Below, piece after piece: positions 16,584 to 25,623 of a DNA stretch of 64,000 bases. Position 1 is the first letter of the stretch; every line of letters begins with the position of its first letter. The stretch is taken from assembly GCF_900169565.1 (NCBI RefSeq), contig NZ_LT828648.1, positions 2,764,501-2,828,500 on the forward strand, written 5' to 3'. The stretch is from Nitrospira japonica (GTDB lineage Bacteria > Nitrospirota > Nitrospiria > Nitrospirales > Nitrospiraceae). Position numbers and translations under genes: made by a program. The notes beneath the pieces are model-generated. The model saw only the letters and a list, made by a program, of their open reading frames with translations. It ran no database searches and was not told where the DNA came from.

Positions 16584-18434
16584 ATGCTTGAGCTCTTTCA
16601 CTTCTTGCGTCCTTGGTTCCTACTCCTGGCTCCTGCCGGTCTCGCCATCGCCTGGCTCTGGGGCAAGCAGGCCGATCCGAAGGCACGGTGGCGCGGTATC
16701 ATCCAACCGGCCTTGCTCGACCACCTTCTCGTCGGTGAACCGTCCGGTGTCCGATTCACGCCCATTCATTGGGTGGCCGTCTCGTTGGTGCTGGCCGGCG
16801 TTGCGGCAGCCGGGCCGACCTGGGAGAAGGAACCGCCGCCGTTTCTGGAAGACCGCGCGCCGATGGTCGTGGCGCTCGATCTGTCGCCTAGTATGGACGC
16901 AATCGATCTCCCGCCGACCAGACTCGAGCGTGCGAAACAGAAGATCCATGACGTGGCGGCCCTTCGCTCCGGATCGCGAACCGGTTTGGTCGTGTACTCC
17001 GGCACGGCTCATCTGGTGTTGCCACCCAGTGAAGACCCGGCGCTGCTCGCTCTGTTCCTGGAGGCACTGGACACGAAGCTCATGCCGGTCGCCGGCCGAC
17101 ATGCCGCCGACGCTCTCGCTGTGGCGGACCGGATCCTGGCCGTGGAATCCGTGCCAGGCACCGTCCTGTTCATGACGGACGGATTCAATCCATCCGAGAT
17201 CGGAACATTTGCAGAGCATGGACAAACGTCGCCGCATCAGGTGATCGTGCTGGCTGCCGGGACGGCCGAGGGAGGGCCGATCAGGGGCGACAAAGGACGA
17301 ATGGCCGTGGATCGGCAGGGAAAACCGATTCAGGCCCGGCTGGATCGTGAGGTCTTCTCGCGATTGAGTTCGGAAGCGGGAGTTCCCGTCGCAAGCGTCA
17401 CGCTGGATGAAAGCGACGTCGAATGGGTCCAGCGGCGGGCCATGCACCACATGCAGGTCATGCAGGAGAAGACGGCCGAAGTCCATTGGAAGGAATTCGG
17501 CTACTACGGCACGTTCCCGATTCTATTGCTCGCTGCCTTCTGGTTCCGTAAAGGATGGACGGTCAGTTGGCTCATGGTATTGCTATTGATGGTAATCACG
17601 GGGATAGTCTGGCCATTCGAGTTGCGAGCTGAGCCGCACAGTGAAAATTCGAAATTCGAATATCGAAATTCGAAACAGCTTGCTAGCTCTGAGAAAACAA
17701 CACAGGGAGAATTGGCACAATCGAAATCCGAAGCACGAAATGCGAAACAAATTCGAAATCAGAATCTCGAAATGCGAAACATTGAAAAAGGCACGAGTCT
17801 ACATTCAGATGAGCCATACGCAACAGTGTCTTCTGATCAATCTTCCAGTTTCGGGTTTCGTGCTTCAATATTCGAGATTATGGCGAGTTGGTTCATGACG
17901 CCAGACCAGCAGGGTCGGTGGTATTTCGAGCATGGCGACTATGTCACCGCTGCCGGACGGTATCGCGATCCGATGTGGAAGGGACTGTCCTACTATCGAG
18001 CCGGCGACTATGCCGCGGCGCTCGCGCAGTTTGCCAGGTTGGACAGCGCGGAGGCGATGTTTCTCATGGGGAACTGTTATGCGCGCATGAAGGACTATCC
18101 CGCGGCAGTCGGCGCCTATGACAATGCCCTGAAGGGGCGCCAGGTGTTTTCCGAGGCAACGGAGAATCAAAAGCTCGTGGCGGGGCTCATTCCGAAGAAG
18201 CCCAAGGATCCCGAAGAAGGCGAAGCAGACCCGAATCTGGATCCCGACGATATCAAGTTCGACGAGAAAGGCAAGAAAGGCAAGGCTGGAAAGGTTCCGC
18301 AGTTCAAGGTCAAACCGGAGCAGATGGCCGAGATGTGGATGCGCAATCTCACCATTTCGCCGGCCGACTTTCTGAGGGAGAAATTCCGCATCGAAGCGGA
18401 AGGCAAGACGAAAGCCACACGAGGTTCGTCATGA
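16584..18434 (+). CDS. batB: BatB-like VWA protein fused to a TPR (BatC-like) domain, with a repeat-encoded linker
   Basis: A protein of 616 aa. TM segments lie at about residues 10-26 and 60-76, then a VWA domain with MIDAS 'VALDLSPSMDAIDL' (D98-L-S-P-S), two TM helices at about 310-345, and a C-terminal TPR region (about 433-530) with 'GDYVTAAGRYRDPMWKGLSY' and 'NCYARMKDYPAAVGAYDNAL'. VWA-TPR fusions of this type are common in Bat operons. Between the last TM helix and the TPR region, residues about 354-431 are encoded by a CGAAATTCGAA-type element (17643-17878), giving 'SKFEYRNSK' and 'SEARNAKQIRNQNLEMRN' peptides. The frame stays open. The last codons overlap batD by 4 bp. Confidence 0.9.
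   Translation: MLELFHFLRPWFLLLAPAGLAIAWLWGKQADPKARWRGIIQPALLDHLLVGEPSGVRFTPIHWVAVSLVLAGVAAAGPTWEKEPPPFLEDRAPMVVALDLSPSMDAIDLPPTRLERAKQKIHDVAALRSGSRTGLVVYSGTAHLVLPPSEDPALLALFLEALDTKLMPVAGRHAADALAVADRILAVESVPGTVLFMTDGFNPSEIGTFAEHGQTSPHQVIVLAAGTAEGGPIRGDKGRMAVDRQGKPIQARLDREVFSRLSSEAGVPVASVTLDESDVEWVQRRAMHHMQVMQEKTAEVHWKEFGYYGTFPILLLAAFWFRKGWTVSWLMVLLLMVITGIVWPFELRAEPHSENSKFEYRNSKQLASSEKTTQGELAQSKSEARNAKQIRNQNLEMRNIEKGTSLHSDEPYATVSSDQSSSFGFRASIFEIMASWFMTPDQQGRWYFEHGDYVTAAGRYRDPMWKGLSYYRAGDYAAALAQFARLDSAEAMFLMGNCYARMKDYPAAVGAYDNALKGRQVFSEATENQKLVAGLIPKKPKDPEEGEADPNLDPDDIKFDEKGKKGKAGKVPQFKVKPEQMAEMWMRNLTISPADFLREKFRIEAEGKTKATRGSS
17643..17878. repeat. CGAAATTCGAA-type repeat, copy 3, inside the batB reading frame
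   Basis: The left arm repeats AAATTCGAAATTCGAATATC; internal units read CGAAATCCGAAGCACGAAAT; the right end is inverted (TTTCGGGTTTCGTGCTTCAA). It lies wholly inside batB and is translated without a stop or frame change. It falls exactly at the junction between the membrane anchor and the TPR domain. Confidence 0.85.
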
Positions 18435-19780
18435 TGCTGCCGCTGATGCTGCTTGTGTGTCTGCTTCCGGGGTATGTGTTCGCCGGCGATGGCGCGCAGT
18501 GGATGGTGCGGGCCAGGCTCGAACCGTCCGGACCGGTCGTCGTGGGACAACCGGTGCAGCTGGTGGTGGACGTCCTGGTCACCACCTGGTTTGCCGGTGC
18601 TCCGCAGTTTCCCGCCTTGGACGTACCCGGGGCGCTGGCGACGCTTTCAGATGACCAACCGGCTCACTTGACCGAGGATATTCAGGGCACGAGATGGTTT
18701 GGAATTTCCCGTATTTATCGGATTACTCCTATGGAGCCTCGCGAGTACGCGATTCCTCGGTTGCAGATCCTCGTGCATCCCGGTCTGGTCGAGAAACCCG
18801 TGCGCCTCTGGACGCCGGCGCGAAAGCTTCATGCCCGGGTGCCCCCCGGTGCGGAGGGCATGGCGCAGTTCTTCGCGACGACGCATCTCGACGTGAGCCA
18901 GCGGTTCGATCGTCGGTTGGACGGATTGCGGGTCGGGGATGCCTTTACCAGAACCCTGACGCTGACGGCTGATGGGATGCCGGGAATGTTTCTTCCTCCG
19001 CTCTCGTTTGCCGAGGTGGATGGATTGGCTGTGTACTCGAAGGCTCCGGTCGTGGAAAACCTCTCCAAAGACCGCCAGGGTTTTGTCGCGGGACGCCGGA
19101 CCGAGTCGGCGACCTATACGATCCAACGTGCCGGGCACTACCGCCTGCCCGAGGTGACGGTTCAGTGGTGGGATTCGGTCGGAAAGAAGGTGCGCGGCGA
19201 GACCATTCCCTCTGTCACGTTCGACGTCGCGGCAATTTCCGGCTACCGGCCTGAGATCGCCATTCCGGAGGAGGTGGCTGCCGCTGGCGCGACGCGAGCG
19301 GAGGAAGCACTCAAGCCGTCGCGGGTCTGGATGGTCGGCCTCGTCGGCCTGCTCATGGTACTCGGATGGCTTTGGCCGCGCCTCAAACGATATGGCGCAC
19401 AGTGGGCAGAGCATCGAGCAATACAGCGGCGAATCTACGAATCGTCCGAAGCCGCGGCGTTTGCAAGACTCTCCAGCGCAGCGGAAGGGAACGACGACGA
19501 GGGCACGGTGAGATCGCTCTATCGCTGGCTGGACCGATGCGAGCCGGTGGGCAAGCCGGCGCTGGCCGAACGAGCGATCGACCTGGCAGGCGATGATCAA
19601 TACCGGTTGGCAACCGAGACGTTATTCGACAGACGTTTCGGATCCACACCACCTTCGCCGGACCACTCGATTCGCGACCTCGAACGTGCCCTCACGCGAG
19701 TGAGAACACGGCTGAGTGAAGATCATGCAATGTTCCGGCGGCAAAGCGACAACAGTCTGCCGCCGCTCAATCCCGTGTGA
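18431..19780 (+). CDS. batD: BatD-like protein
   Basis: A protein of 449 aa with a Sec signal peptide (residues 1-18, 'GYVFAGD'). A beta-rich periplasmic region begins 'WMVRARLEPSGPVVVGQPVQ' and includes 'GDAFTRTLTLTADGMPGMFL'. A single TM helix follows at about residues 298-316, then a cytoplasmic tail. This layout matches BatD (oxygen-tolerance) proteins, the last member of the MoxR/Bat operon. The ATG overlaps the batB stop (ATGA), which supports this start over an upstream in-frame ATG at 18335. Confidence 0.88.
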   Translation: MMLPLMLLVCLLPGYVFAGDGAQWMVRARLEPSGPVVVGQPVQLVVDVLVTTWFAGAPQFPALDVPGALATLSDDQPAHLTEDIQGTRWFGISRIYRITPMEPREYAIPRLQILVHPGLVEKPVRLWTPARKLHARVPPGAEGMAQFFATTHLDVSQRFDRRLDGLRVGDAFTRTLTLTADGMPGMFLPPLSFAEVDGLAVYSKAPVVENLSKDRQGFVAGRRTESATYTIQRAGHYRLPEVTVQWWDSVGKKVRGETIPSVTFDVAAISGYRPEIAIPEEVAAAGATRAEEALKPSRVWMVGLVGLLMVLGWLWPRLKRYGAQWAEHRAIQRRIYESSEAAAFARLSSAAEGNDDEGTVRSLYRWLDRCEPVGKPALAERAIDLAGDDQYRLATETLFDRRFGSTPPSPDHSIRDLERALTRVRTRLSEDHAMFRRQSDNSLPPLNPV

Positions 19781-19853
19781 CGAATGGTCGAATGATGTAG
19801 GTCAATCTATCCCGTCGGATGCAGCCGATCGATGAGATCGAGAAGGGAGCCCT

Positions 19854-20447
19854 ATGAAATTCCAATTCTGGACGGCGATCATCGGACTGATCCTGTTCAT
19901 GTCTTGTGCCGGCTACGCTGCCGACAAGGATATCACCGTGGTGCGGGTCACTCCGGCACTGGATATGGATCAGATTCGGTACATCCTTTCACATGAACGA
20001 GAGCAGGTGTTCGAGCGCGGCATGGTTTTGAATGAGAAGCAGTGGGACAAGTTCTGGCGGGTGTATGACGAATACGAAAAGGAAAGGCAGAAATTGGACG
20101 CCAAACGGCTGCGCCTGCTCGGGACCTTCATCAACAAGCATGGAACGATGAGCAACGAGGAAGCCACGAAGCTGGTCGACGCCTCAAGGAAAAACCAACA
20201 AGCGGACCTCGCTCTGCGCCAGAAGTACTTCAAGATATTGAGTAAGAAATTGAATCCTGTCGCAGCCGCCAGATTCGTCCAACTCGACGACGTGGTCGGC
20301 ATGGTCGTCCGGCTCTCGATTTTGGGCAACGTGCCCCTGATCACTGGAACCGCGGAGGCTGTGGCCGAACCGGAATCCTCTCCTCAGACGGGTGAGCGAC
20401 AGCCGGGTCCATCGGAGCAGTCGAGTCCGGCCGCTCCGCAACCGTGA
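19854..20447 (+). CDS. Small exported helical protein, paralogue 2 of 3
   Basis: A protein of 197 aa with a signal peptide ending 'AGYAAD'. The mature helical region has 'MVLNEKQWDKFWRVYDEYEK', equivalent to the FWPVY motif of the proteins at 1748 and 31681, then an 'ATKLVDASRKNQQADLALRQ' segment like theirs. A low-complexity proline/glutamate/serine tail of about 30 residues is extra. The family is unnamed here; a periplasmic stress-chaperone-like role is only an inference. AGAAGGGAG precedes the ATG. It follows the Bat operon by 73 bp. Confidence 0.75.
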   Translation: MKFQFWTAIIGLILFMSCAGYAADKDITVVRVTPALDMDQIRYILSHEREQVFERGMVLNEKQWDKFWRVYDEYEKERQKLDAKRLRLLGTFINKHGTMSNEEATKLVDASRKNQQADLALRQKYFKILSKKLNPVAAARFVQLDDVVGMVVRLSILGNVPLITGTAEAVAEPESSPQTGERQPGPSEQSSPAAPQP

Positions 20448-20499
20448 ACGGTGATGGCTGATGAACGCTGACATGCTGGATAATTTGTAGGAGGATCAG

Positions 20500-20967
20500 A
20501 TGCTGTATACATTTTCGGTCATCGTTATGATGGTTGTTGCTCTACTGGCAGGGGAGGCATCGGCCGGGTTGGACGTCTTCGTCTATCCGAGCAAGGGACA
20601 ATCGAAAGACCAGCAGGAGCAGGATGAATTCGCCTGCTACAAGTGGAGCAAGGAGCAGACGGGGTTCGATCCCACTCAAACGGTGCAGCAGGCTGCTCCG
20701 CCCCAACAGCACGGGCAGGTCGTGCACGGTGCAGCGAGAGGCGCCGCTCTCGGTGCGGTCGGCGGAGCCATCGCCGGCGATGCGGGAAAGGGAGCCGCCA
20801 TAGGTGCGGCAGTCGGAGGCACCGGCGGAGCGATGAGGAGACGCCGCCAGGCGAGAGAGACTGAAATGGCCCAGCAGCAAGCTGAACAGAAATACGAGGC
20901 CAGCGTCGCGGGATACAAGCGGGCGTTCACCGCTTGCATGACCGGACGGGGATATACTGTCAGCTAA
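20500..20967 (+). CDS. Exported glycine-zipper protein
   Basis: A protein of 155 aa with a signal peptide (about residues 1-22, 'GEASAG') and a Gly/Ala-rich zipper at about residues 77-110 ('GAARGAALGAVGGAIAGDAG' continuing into a similar block). An arginine cluster and a Gln/Glu-rich helix follow, then 'RAFTACMTGRGYTVS', the ending typical of YMGG/Gly-zipper outer-membrane-associated proteins. It probably inserts into or coats a membrane. GTAGGAGGATC precedes the start. It converges with the gene at 20995. Confidence 0.8.
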   Translation: MLYTFSVIVMMVVALLAGEASAGLDVFVYPSKGQSKDQQEQDEFACYKWSKEQTGFDPTQTVQQAAPPQQHGQVVHGAARGAALGAVGGAIAGDAGKGAAIGAAVGGTGGAMRRRRQARETEMAQQQAEQKYEASVAGYKRAFTACMTGRGYTVS

Positions 20968-20994
20968 CCAGCCTCAGTCGTATTGAGGTTAATA

Positions 20995-21276
20995 TCACGC
21001 CTTCGCGAAGGCGTTCTTCACGAGAGACGCGACAATCATGAGCAACCCGCCGCCGACTCCGCCTCCGGCAATGTTGCCGATGATCGACCCCAAATCGCCG
21101 CCTTGGGACAAGGCAGGAGCCAGTGCTTCGATGATGGCCCCTCCAACTCCTCCACCGAGTAGACCGGCCAAGGAATTGCCCAAGGTGCCGAGGCTCTTGT
21201 CCGGCATGGCAGCCCCAGCCGCATTGCCTCCCACTGCTCCGCTAATCAGATTGATGATGAGACCTGTGGTGTCCAT
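20995..21276 (-). CDS. Small glycine-rich hydrophobic protein
   Basis: A protein of 93 aa consisting almost entirely of Gly/Ala/Leu/Ile-rich segments ('LISGAVGGNAAGAAMP', 'LAGLLGGGVGGAIIEALAPA', 'GNIAGGGVGGGLLMIVASLV'). Short glycine-zipper helices in or at the membrane are likely. No family recognised. It lies 30 bp after the DUF3597 gene on the same strand, and both would be transcribed from the region of the palindrome at 21788. Confidence 0.7.
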   Translation of the reverse strand: MDTTGLIINLISGAVGGNAAGAAMPDKSLGTLGNSLAGLLGGGVGGAIIEALAPALSQGGDLGSIIGNIAGGGVGGGLLMIVASLVKNAFAKA

Positions 21277-21306
21277 ACGACGCCCTCCAAGTGTGGCTCA
21301 TTCCAA

Positions 21307-21702
21307 CTAACTCAGCAGCTCTTTCGGAATGTTGCCGCCGTTGTCCGCGAGTTTCTTGAGCACGGTCTTGTGCAGCCACATGTTCATCTGCGCGGAGTCG
21401 CCCATCTTTTCTTGAGGGCATCCCAGTTCCGTCGCCAGCTCCTTGCGCGCCGTGAGACTGCTGTCGATGCCGAGCAGCTTCAGCAGGTCCACGATCGAGG
21501 TCTTCCAGTTGAGCTTTTCCTTGTGCGTGGCCGCCATGCCTTCCAGTTTTGCGACGATGTCCACGACCGTCATGGACTTGGGGGGCACGGTCTTGGGCGG
21601 TACGGATGAGGCTGACGATGTTTGCGGTGCGGTCTGCTGACCGGCCTGCGCAGTCGAATGACCCAATCCAAGTTTTTCAAGGATCGTGCTGAGAAGTCCC
21701 AC
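21307..21702 (-). CDS. DUF3597 protein
   Basis: A protein of 131 aa. After a short N-terminal helix ('GLLSTILEKLGLG') and a Gln/Ser/Pro linker, residues about 43-131 carry the DUF3597 pattern: 'VDIVAKLEGMAATHKEKLNW', 'SIVDLLKLLGIDSSLTARKE', 'LATELG' and a final 'MNMWLHKTVLKKLADNGGNI'. LysM-like or peptidoglycan-associated roles have been suggested for relatives, but no function is known. GGAGGTCT precedes the ATG on this strand. The palindrome at 21788-21803 lies 85 bp upstream. Confidence 0.88.
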   Translation of the reverse strand: MGLLSTILEKLGLGHSTAQAGQQTAPQTSSASSVPPKTVPPKSMTVVDIVAKLEGMAATHKEKLNWKTSIVDLLKLLGIDSSLTARKELATELGCPQEKMGDSAQMNMWLHKTVLKKLADNGGNIPKELLS

Positions 21703-21787
21703 GGAGACCTCCTTCCATACCCGGAATTACTTTGCCATTGCAGCCCAAACCTCTGACCCTCTTAGCATAGGCGGCCTGGCTCCGCTA

Positions 21788-21803
21788 CTGTCAGTTATGA
21801 CAG
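21788..21803 (-). promoter_or_regulatory. Palindromic operator candidate, site 2 (CTGTCA-N4-TGACAG)
   Basis: CTGTCAGTTATGACAG. Reading on the - strand, TAAGAG begins exactly 23 bp after the palindrome, as at site 1, which points to control of the DUF3597 gene. TATGCT lies 18 bp after it and could be a -10 element. The DUF1254 gene at 22035 starts on the other side, so bidirectional control is possible. Confidence 0.7.
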
Positions 21804-22034
21804 AGAGGTGAACAAGGACAAAATGTCCGCAACGGAATGGATACTCAGCCTGCAATTTTGCCAGTTCCGTTACGTGTTCAAACATGTTATGCCCAGGTTG
21901 CCGTGAGGGCGGCACGGATAGCTGGGGATTGGGCATCGATCCCACTCAGCAGAAACGCTATATAAGCCTTGCCTACAGGGAGATGGCGAGTGAAGGAATC
22001 ATGGAATCTTTTGCAGATACGGAAAGGAGCGGCC

Positions 22035-23474
22035 ATGATTGAGAAACTTGCCGGATTGAGTCTTGCTGCCATCTTGGTCTCCACATCGGCATGGGCTGAA
22101 GAGTATGCGTTCACGAACGGATTTCCGACGCCGAAGGCCGCGCAACGGGTGCAGGACGAACAGGACTATCAGCGGGCGATCCAAACCTACCGGTTCTTCT
22201 ATCCGACTGTCTCGATGGAGGCCACATTTCAGGGGACGCGCGACGCCGGAGCCGTGGACAATAAGAGCGCCATGATTCTCTCCGGAGGTCCGCGGCACGT
22301 GTTGTTCACCGGCAATGCCGATACTCCGTATATGGGCGGCGTGTTCAATCTCAAAGAAACCGGGTCATTGGTGATCGAGCTGCCGCCTGGAGGATATCTC
22401 GGCATCGTCAACGACCATCACTTCGGATGGATTCACGATATCGGATTGCCGGGCGACGACGCCGGCCGAGGGGGTAAGCATCTGATCCTGCCGCCGGATT
22501 ATCAGGGCGAAGTGCCTGCCGGATATTATGCCGGCCGTTCAAAGACTCATTTCATATTGGTGGGCGCCCGCGCGTTGCCGCCCGGCGGCGACATGAATGC
22601 CGGTCTCGAGGCTCAACGACAGGTGAAGATCTACCCGCTCTCGCAGGCCGATAACCCACCCGCCTATGAGTTCGTGGACCGCACGAGAGACAAGATCGAC
22701 GTGACGCTGTTGCGCTGGGAAAGTAATCTGAAGTTCTGGGAGAGACTGCACAAAGTGCTCCAGGAAGAACCGGCGATCGAAGAGTTCCGCCCCATGTACG
22801 GCATGCTTGCCATGCTCGGCATCGAGAAGGACAAGCCCTTTCAACCAGATGAACGGATGAAGAAGATCCTGCTACGTGCGGCAAAAGACGGACGCGCGCA
22901 TATGCTGGCGGCAGGATTTGCCAGCAACCGCCCGGACCGGTTCGTCTGGAAGGATCGTCAGTGGGAATATTCGACGCTGCGCTGGGAGAACGGCGATTTC
23001 GAATTGCCGACAGGCATCGATCTCGAAGCGCGCGATCGCTGGTTCTCGCAGGCCGTCGGCATGTCGCCAAAGATGGTACTGCGAGTGGAAGGAGCCGGGT
23101 CGCTCTACTGGCTCGGGCTGCGCGACAAGAAGGGCAACTACCTCGACGGCGGTAAGACCTATAAACTGTCGATCCCCCAGCCTGTGCCGCAAAAGCTGTT
23201 TTGGTCGGTGACGGTCTACGACAATCAGACGCGCTCGATGATTCAGACGACCCAGGACAAGGCCGCGCTGCGTTCGCTCGTCGAATTGAAGGACGTGCCG
23301 CAGACCGGTGTCACCGATCTCTATTTTGGTCCCAAGGCACCGGCCGGACAGGAAGGCCGGTGGATCAAGACCATCCCCGGCAAGGGTTGGTTCGTCTACC
23401 TCCGACTGTACGGTCCGGTGGGCCCGGCTTTCGATGGGTCCTGGAAGCCTGAGGATTTTGAAGAAATAAAGTGA
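22035..23474 (+). CDS. DUF1254/DUF1214 exported protein, copy 2
   Basis: A protein of 479 aa with a signal peptide ending 'SAWAEE'. DUF1254 features include 'NADTPYMGGVFNLKETGSLV' and 'YLGIVNDHHFGWIHDIGLPG'; the DUF1214 end has 'QKLFWSVTVYDNQTRSMIQT' and 'GWFVYLRLYGPVGPAFDGSW'. It is about 125 residues longer than the copy at 6029 and only distantly similar, so they are not a recent duplication. The start was chosen for GGAAAGGAG just upstream; an in-frame ATG at 21969 lacks a ribosome site. Function unknown. Confidence 0.88.
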   Translation: MIEKLAGLSLAAILVSTSAWAEEYAFTNGFPTPKAAQRVQDEQDYQRAIQTYRFFYPTVSMEATFQGTRDAGAVDNKSAMILSGGPRHVLFTGNADTPYMGGVFNLKETGSLVIELPPGGYLGIVNDHHFGWIHDIGLPGDDAGRGGKHLILPPDYQGEVPAGYYAGRSKTHFILVGARALPPGGDMNAGLEAQRQVKIYPLSQADNPPAYEFVDRTRDKIDVTLLRWESNLKFWERLHKVLQEEPAIEEFRPMYGMLAMLGIEKDKPFQPDERMKKILLRAAKDGRAHMLAAGFASNRPDRFVWKDRQWEYSTLRWENGDFELPTGIDLEARDRWFSQAVGMSPKMVLRVEGAGSLYWLGLRDKKGNYLDGGKTYKLSIPQPVPQKLFWSVTVYDNQTRSMIQTTQDKAALRSLVELKDVPQTGVTDLYFGPKAPAGQEGRWIKTIPGKGWFVYLRLYGPVGPAFDGSWKPEDFEEIK

Positions 23475-23496
23475 CCGTCGTGTGCCGCAGGCGGGA

Positions 23497-25014
23497 ATGA
23501 AACGGAAGGCAGTTCGATGGCTCCTGTTCCTCATCGGGGTCGTGGCGCTAACGTTCGCGCCGATTCATTCGAGTTTGGCTCAGGATCCGACTGTCGATTC
23601 CAGCCCGATTCAGGGCCCTCCCTCACCCTTTGAGCCTCCGCCCGCGCATGTGCCGCATCAACCTGCCGACAAGGTCATTCGCACCACTCGCGATTGGTGG
23701 AACGACAAACTCGTCTGGGAGACGGGCGCTGGCCGCAGTTATGTCCTCCCTGCCGGTGAAATCCTCGCCTATGAGTTTTTTCTGAACCTGTTCGACAGAA
23801 ATTTCGTCGAGCCCAAATCCGACTATCAAACCGACTGGAATACGATCTGGAATCATCTGAGCGACGGCAAATGGGTCATCGACAATGACCAGTTCTCAGT
23901 CAATCAGTTTCTTCACCCTTACGGGGGAAGCATCTACTACGGCTTGGCCCGATCGACCGGGTTGAATTTCTGGGAATCGTTTCTCTACAGCGTCGCGGGG
24001 AGCTTCGTCTGGGAAATCGCCGGTGAGACGACTAATCCCTCGATCAACGACATGATTGCCACGCCGATCGGCGGGACGTTTCTCGGCGAGTCATTCTTTC
24101 GGATGGCCAGTCTGTTGTTGGAGGACAGCGACGGAAAACCCGGGTTCTGGCGTGAACTGGGCGCCGCCGTCATTTCACCTCCGATGGGATTCAACCGCCT
24201 GGTCTTCGGCGACAAGTTCGACGCCGTCTTTCCCAGTCACAAGCCCGCCACGTTCATGCGCCTGCAGGCGGGAGGCACGATTTCATCGAGCAGCAGGAAT
24301 GTGTCGTCATCCGTGGAAGAGACGGGCGCAATTGCCGACTTCACGTTTAGCTACGGTTTGCCCGGCAAACCCGGGTACACCTACAAGCGGCCATTCGACT
24401 ATTTCGACTTCCACGTCACCGCCGTCACGGCCAACGTTCTGGAGAGTCTAAACATCAGAGGATTGCTCCTGGGAACAGACTACTCGGCCGGGAATTCCAC
24501 TCGGGGAATATGGGGACTGTATGGAAATTACGACTATATTTCCCCGCAAGTCTTTCGCGTCTCGAACACGGCTCTATCGCTTGGCACGACGTGGCAGAGT
24601 TGGTTGTCGCAAAACGTGGCGATGCAGGGGACGGCGCTCGCCGGCGCCGGTTACGGAGCGGCCGGCAACATCGAGCAGACAGGCGAGCGGGACTATCACT
24701 ATGGGTTGACCCCTCACGCCTTGCTCTCGCTCCGCTTCATGTTCGGCGACCGGGTGATGGTGGATCTCAGCGGACGTGAATATTATGTGAGCAACACCTT
24801 TGCGTCGGAGGAGGGATGGGAACATATCATGCGCGGGGACTCGTCCCTGACCGTCAGAGTATATGACCGGCATGGATTGGCCGTGCGGTACTCTCATTCC
24901 CATCGAAACGCCAGCTATCCGGCGATCGAGTTCAAGGATCAATCCGTGGGAACGGTCAGCTTGATGTACGTGTTCCTCGGAGAAACCGGATTCGGCACGG
25001 TCGAGTGGCGATAA
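23497..25014 (+). CDS. DUF3943 outer-membrane-associated protein
   Basis: A protein of 505 aa with a signal peptide (residues about 1-29). A Pro-rich segment is followed by the conserved DUF3943 block: 'DNDQFSVNQFLHPYGGSIYY', 'GSFVWEIAGETTNPSINDMI' and 'TPIGGTFLGESFFRMASLLL'. The rest has alternating beta strands ending in a terminal 'GFGTVEWR'. DUF3943 proteins are predicted outer-membrane or lipid-associated proteins without known function. The ATG at 23497 is preferred to a GTG at 23482 because it starts the signal peptide, though its ribosome site is weak. It directly follows the DUF1254 gene and is probably co-transcribed. Confidence 0.85.
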   Translation: MKRKAVRWLLFLIGVVALTFAPIHSSLAQDPTVDSSPIQGPPSPFEPPPAHVPHQPADKVIRTTRDWWNDKLVWETGAGRSYVLPAGEILAYEFFLNLFDRNFVEPKSDYQTDWNTIWNHLSDGKWVIDNDQFSVNQFLHPYGGSIYYGLARSTGLNFWESFLYSVAGSFVWEIAGETTNPSINDMIATPIGGTFLGESFFRMASLLLEDSDGKPGFWRELGAAVISPPMGFNRLVFGDKFDAVFPSHKPATFMRLQAGGTISSSSRNVSSSVEETGAIADFTFSYGLPGKPGYTYKRPFDYFDFHVTAVTANVLESLNIRGLLLGTDYSAGNSTRGIWGLYGNYDYISPQVFRVSNTALSLGTTWQSWLSQNVAMQGTALAGAGYGAAGNIEQTGERDYHYGLTPHALLSLRFMFGDRVMVDLSGREYYVSNTFASEEGWEHIMRGDSSLTVRVYDRHGLAVRYSHSHRNASYPAIEFKDQSVGTVSLMYVFLGETGFGTVEWR

Positions 25015-25086
25015 GAAGCTGAGAGGGGAGATAAGTCGGTTCGGAAATGGCGGCAGCGTGGCAGGTGGTCTGCCAATCGTCTTGAC

Positions 25087-25623
25087 TTACAGGGGTGCCT
25101 GAGCGGAAATCGATTGTTTCCAAAAGAGGGCTCTGATTCTTTTCATTCCCAGTACGCGGCCGAGTTCCCTGAACCCGAAGAATGGAATGAAGGTTAAAAA
25201 CGCCACGATGCACCAGGACAACAATTCATAAGGGCCCTTGCTCGCCATCTCGTCAATTCCACCCATCACGCCGTGTCCATGGATCAATCCCCGGACTGTC
25301 TTCTCTATCAGCGTGAATAAGGCCACCCAGAGTGTGAAGACGAATGTTTTATACAGTGTGCTGAGGACCAATGGCTTGTGCTGCAGTCCACGACCCAAAC
25401 CCAGCCAATCTCCCACCATAATTACCTTCGCCAGGACGGCGGCCTCGATGAGAGGGAACCAGTATTCCGTATACTCGATATGGTATTGAGCCAGTATCAA
25501 GCGGCGATACCACGTGAACGCGACCAGAACAAGGGCGATGTAGCCGAATATGATCCAATACTCGATCACTTCCTCGATGATTTTATGCTTCCATCCGATC
25601 GGGCTCGATTGCTCGGAATTCAT
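25087..25623 (-). CDS. Four-TM membrane protein, unknown
   Basis: A protein of 178 aa with hydrophobic helices at about residues 25-41, 55-72, 88-108 and 135-152. It has a polar N-terminus with 'HKIIEEVIEYWIIFGYIALV' and a conserved-looking 'GRGLQHKPLVLSTLYKTFVF' cytoplasmic turn. I do not recognise a named family. GGGGAAGG lies just before the ATG. The ribosome site and start codon are complementary to leader sequence 70 bp upstream (25621-25702), so a stem could hide them. Confidence 0.7.
   Translation of the reverse strand: MNSEQSSPIGWKHKIIEEVIEYWIIFGYIALVLVAFTWYRRLILAQYHIEYTEYWFPLIEAAVLAKVIMVGDWLGLGRGLQHKPLVLSTLYKTFVFTLWVALFTLIEKTVRGLIHGHGVMGGIDEMASKGPYELLSWCIVAFLTFIPFFGFRELGRVLGMKRIRALFWKQSISAQAPL

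Noticed and set aside
20972-20988. Hairpin CCTCA...TGAGG between convergent genes at 20967 and 20995
   Set aside because: Only a 5-bp stem and no clear T-run; it might help termination but is not supportable.
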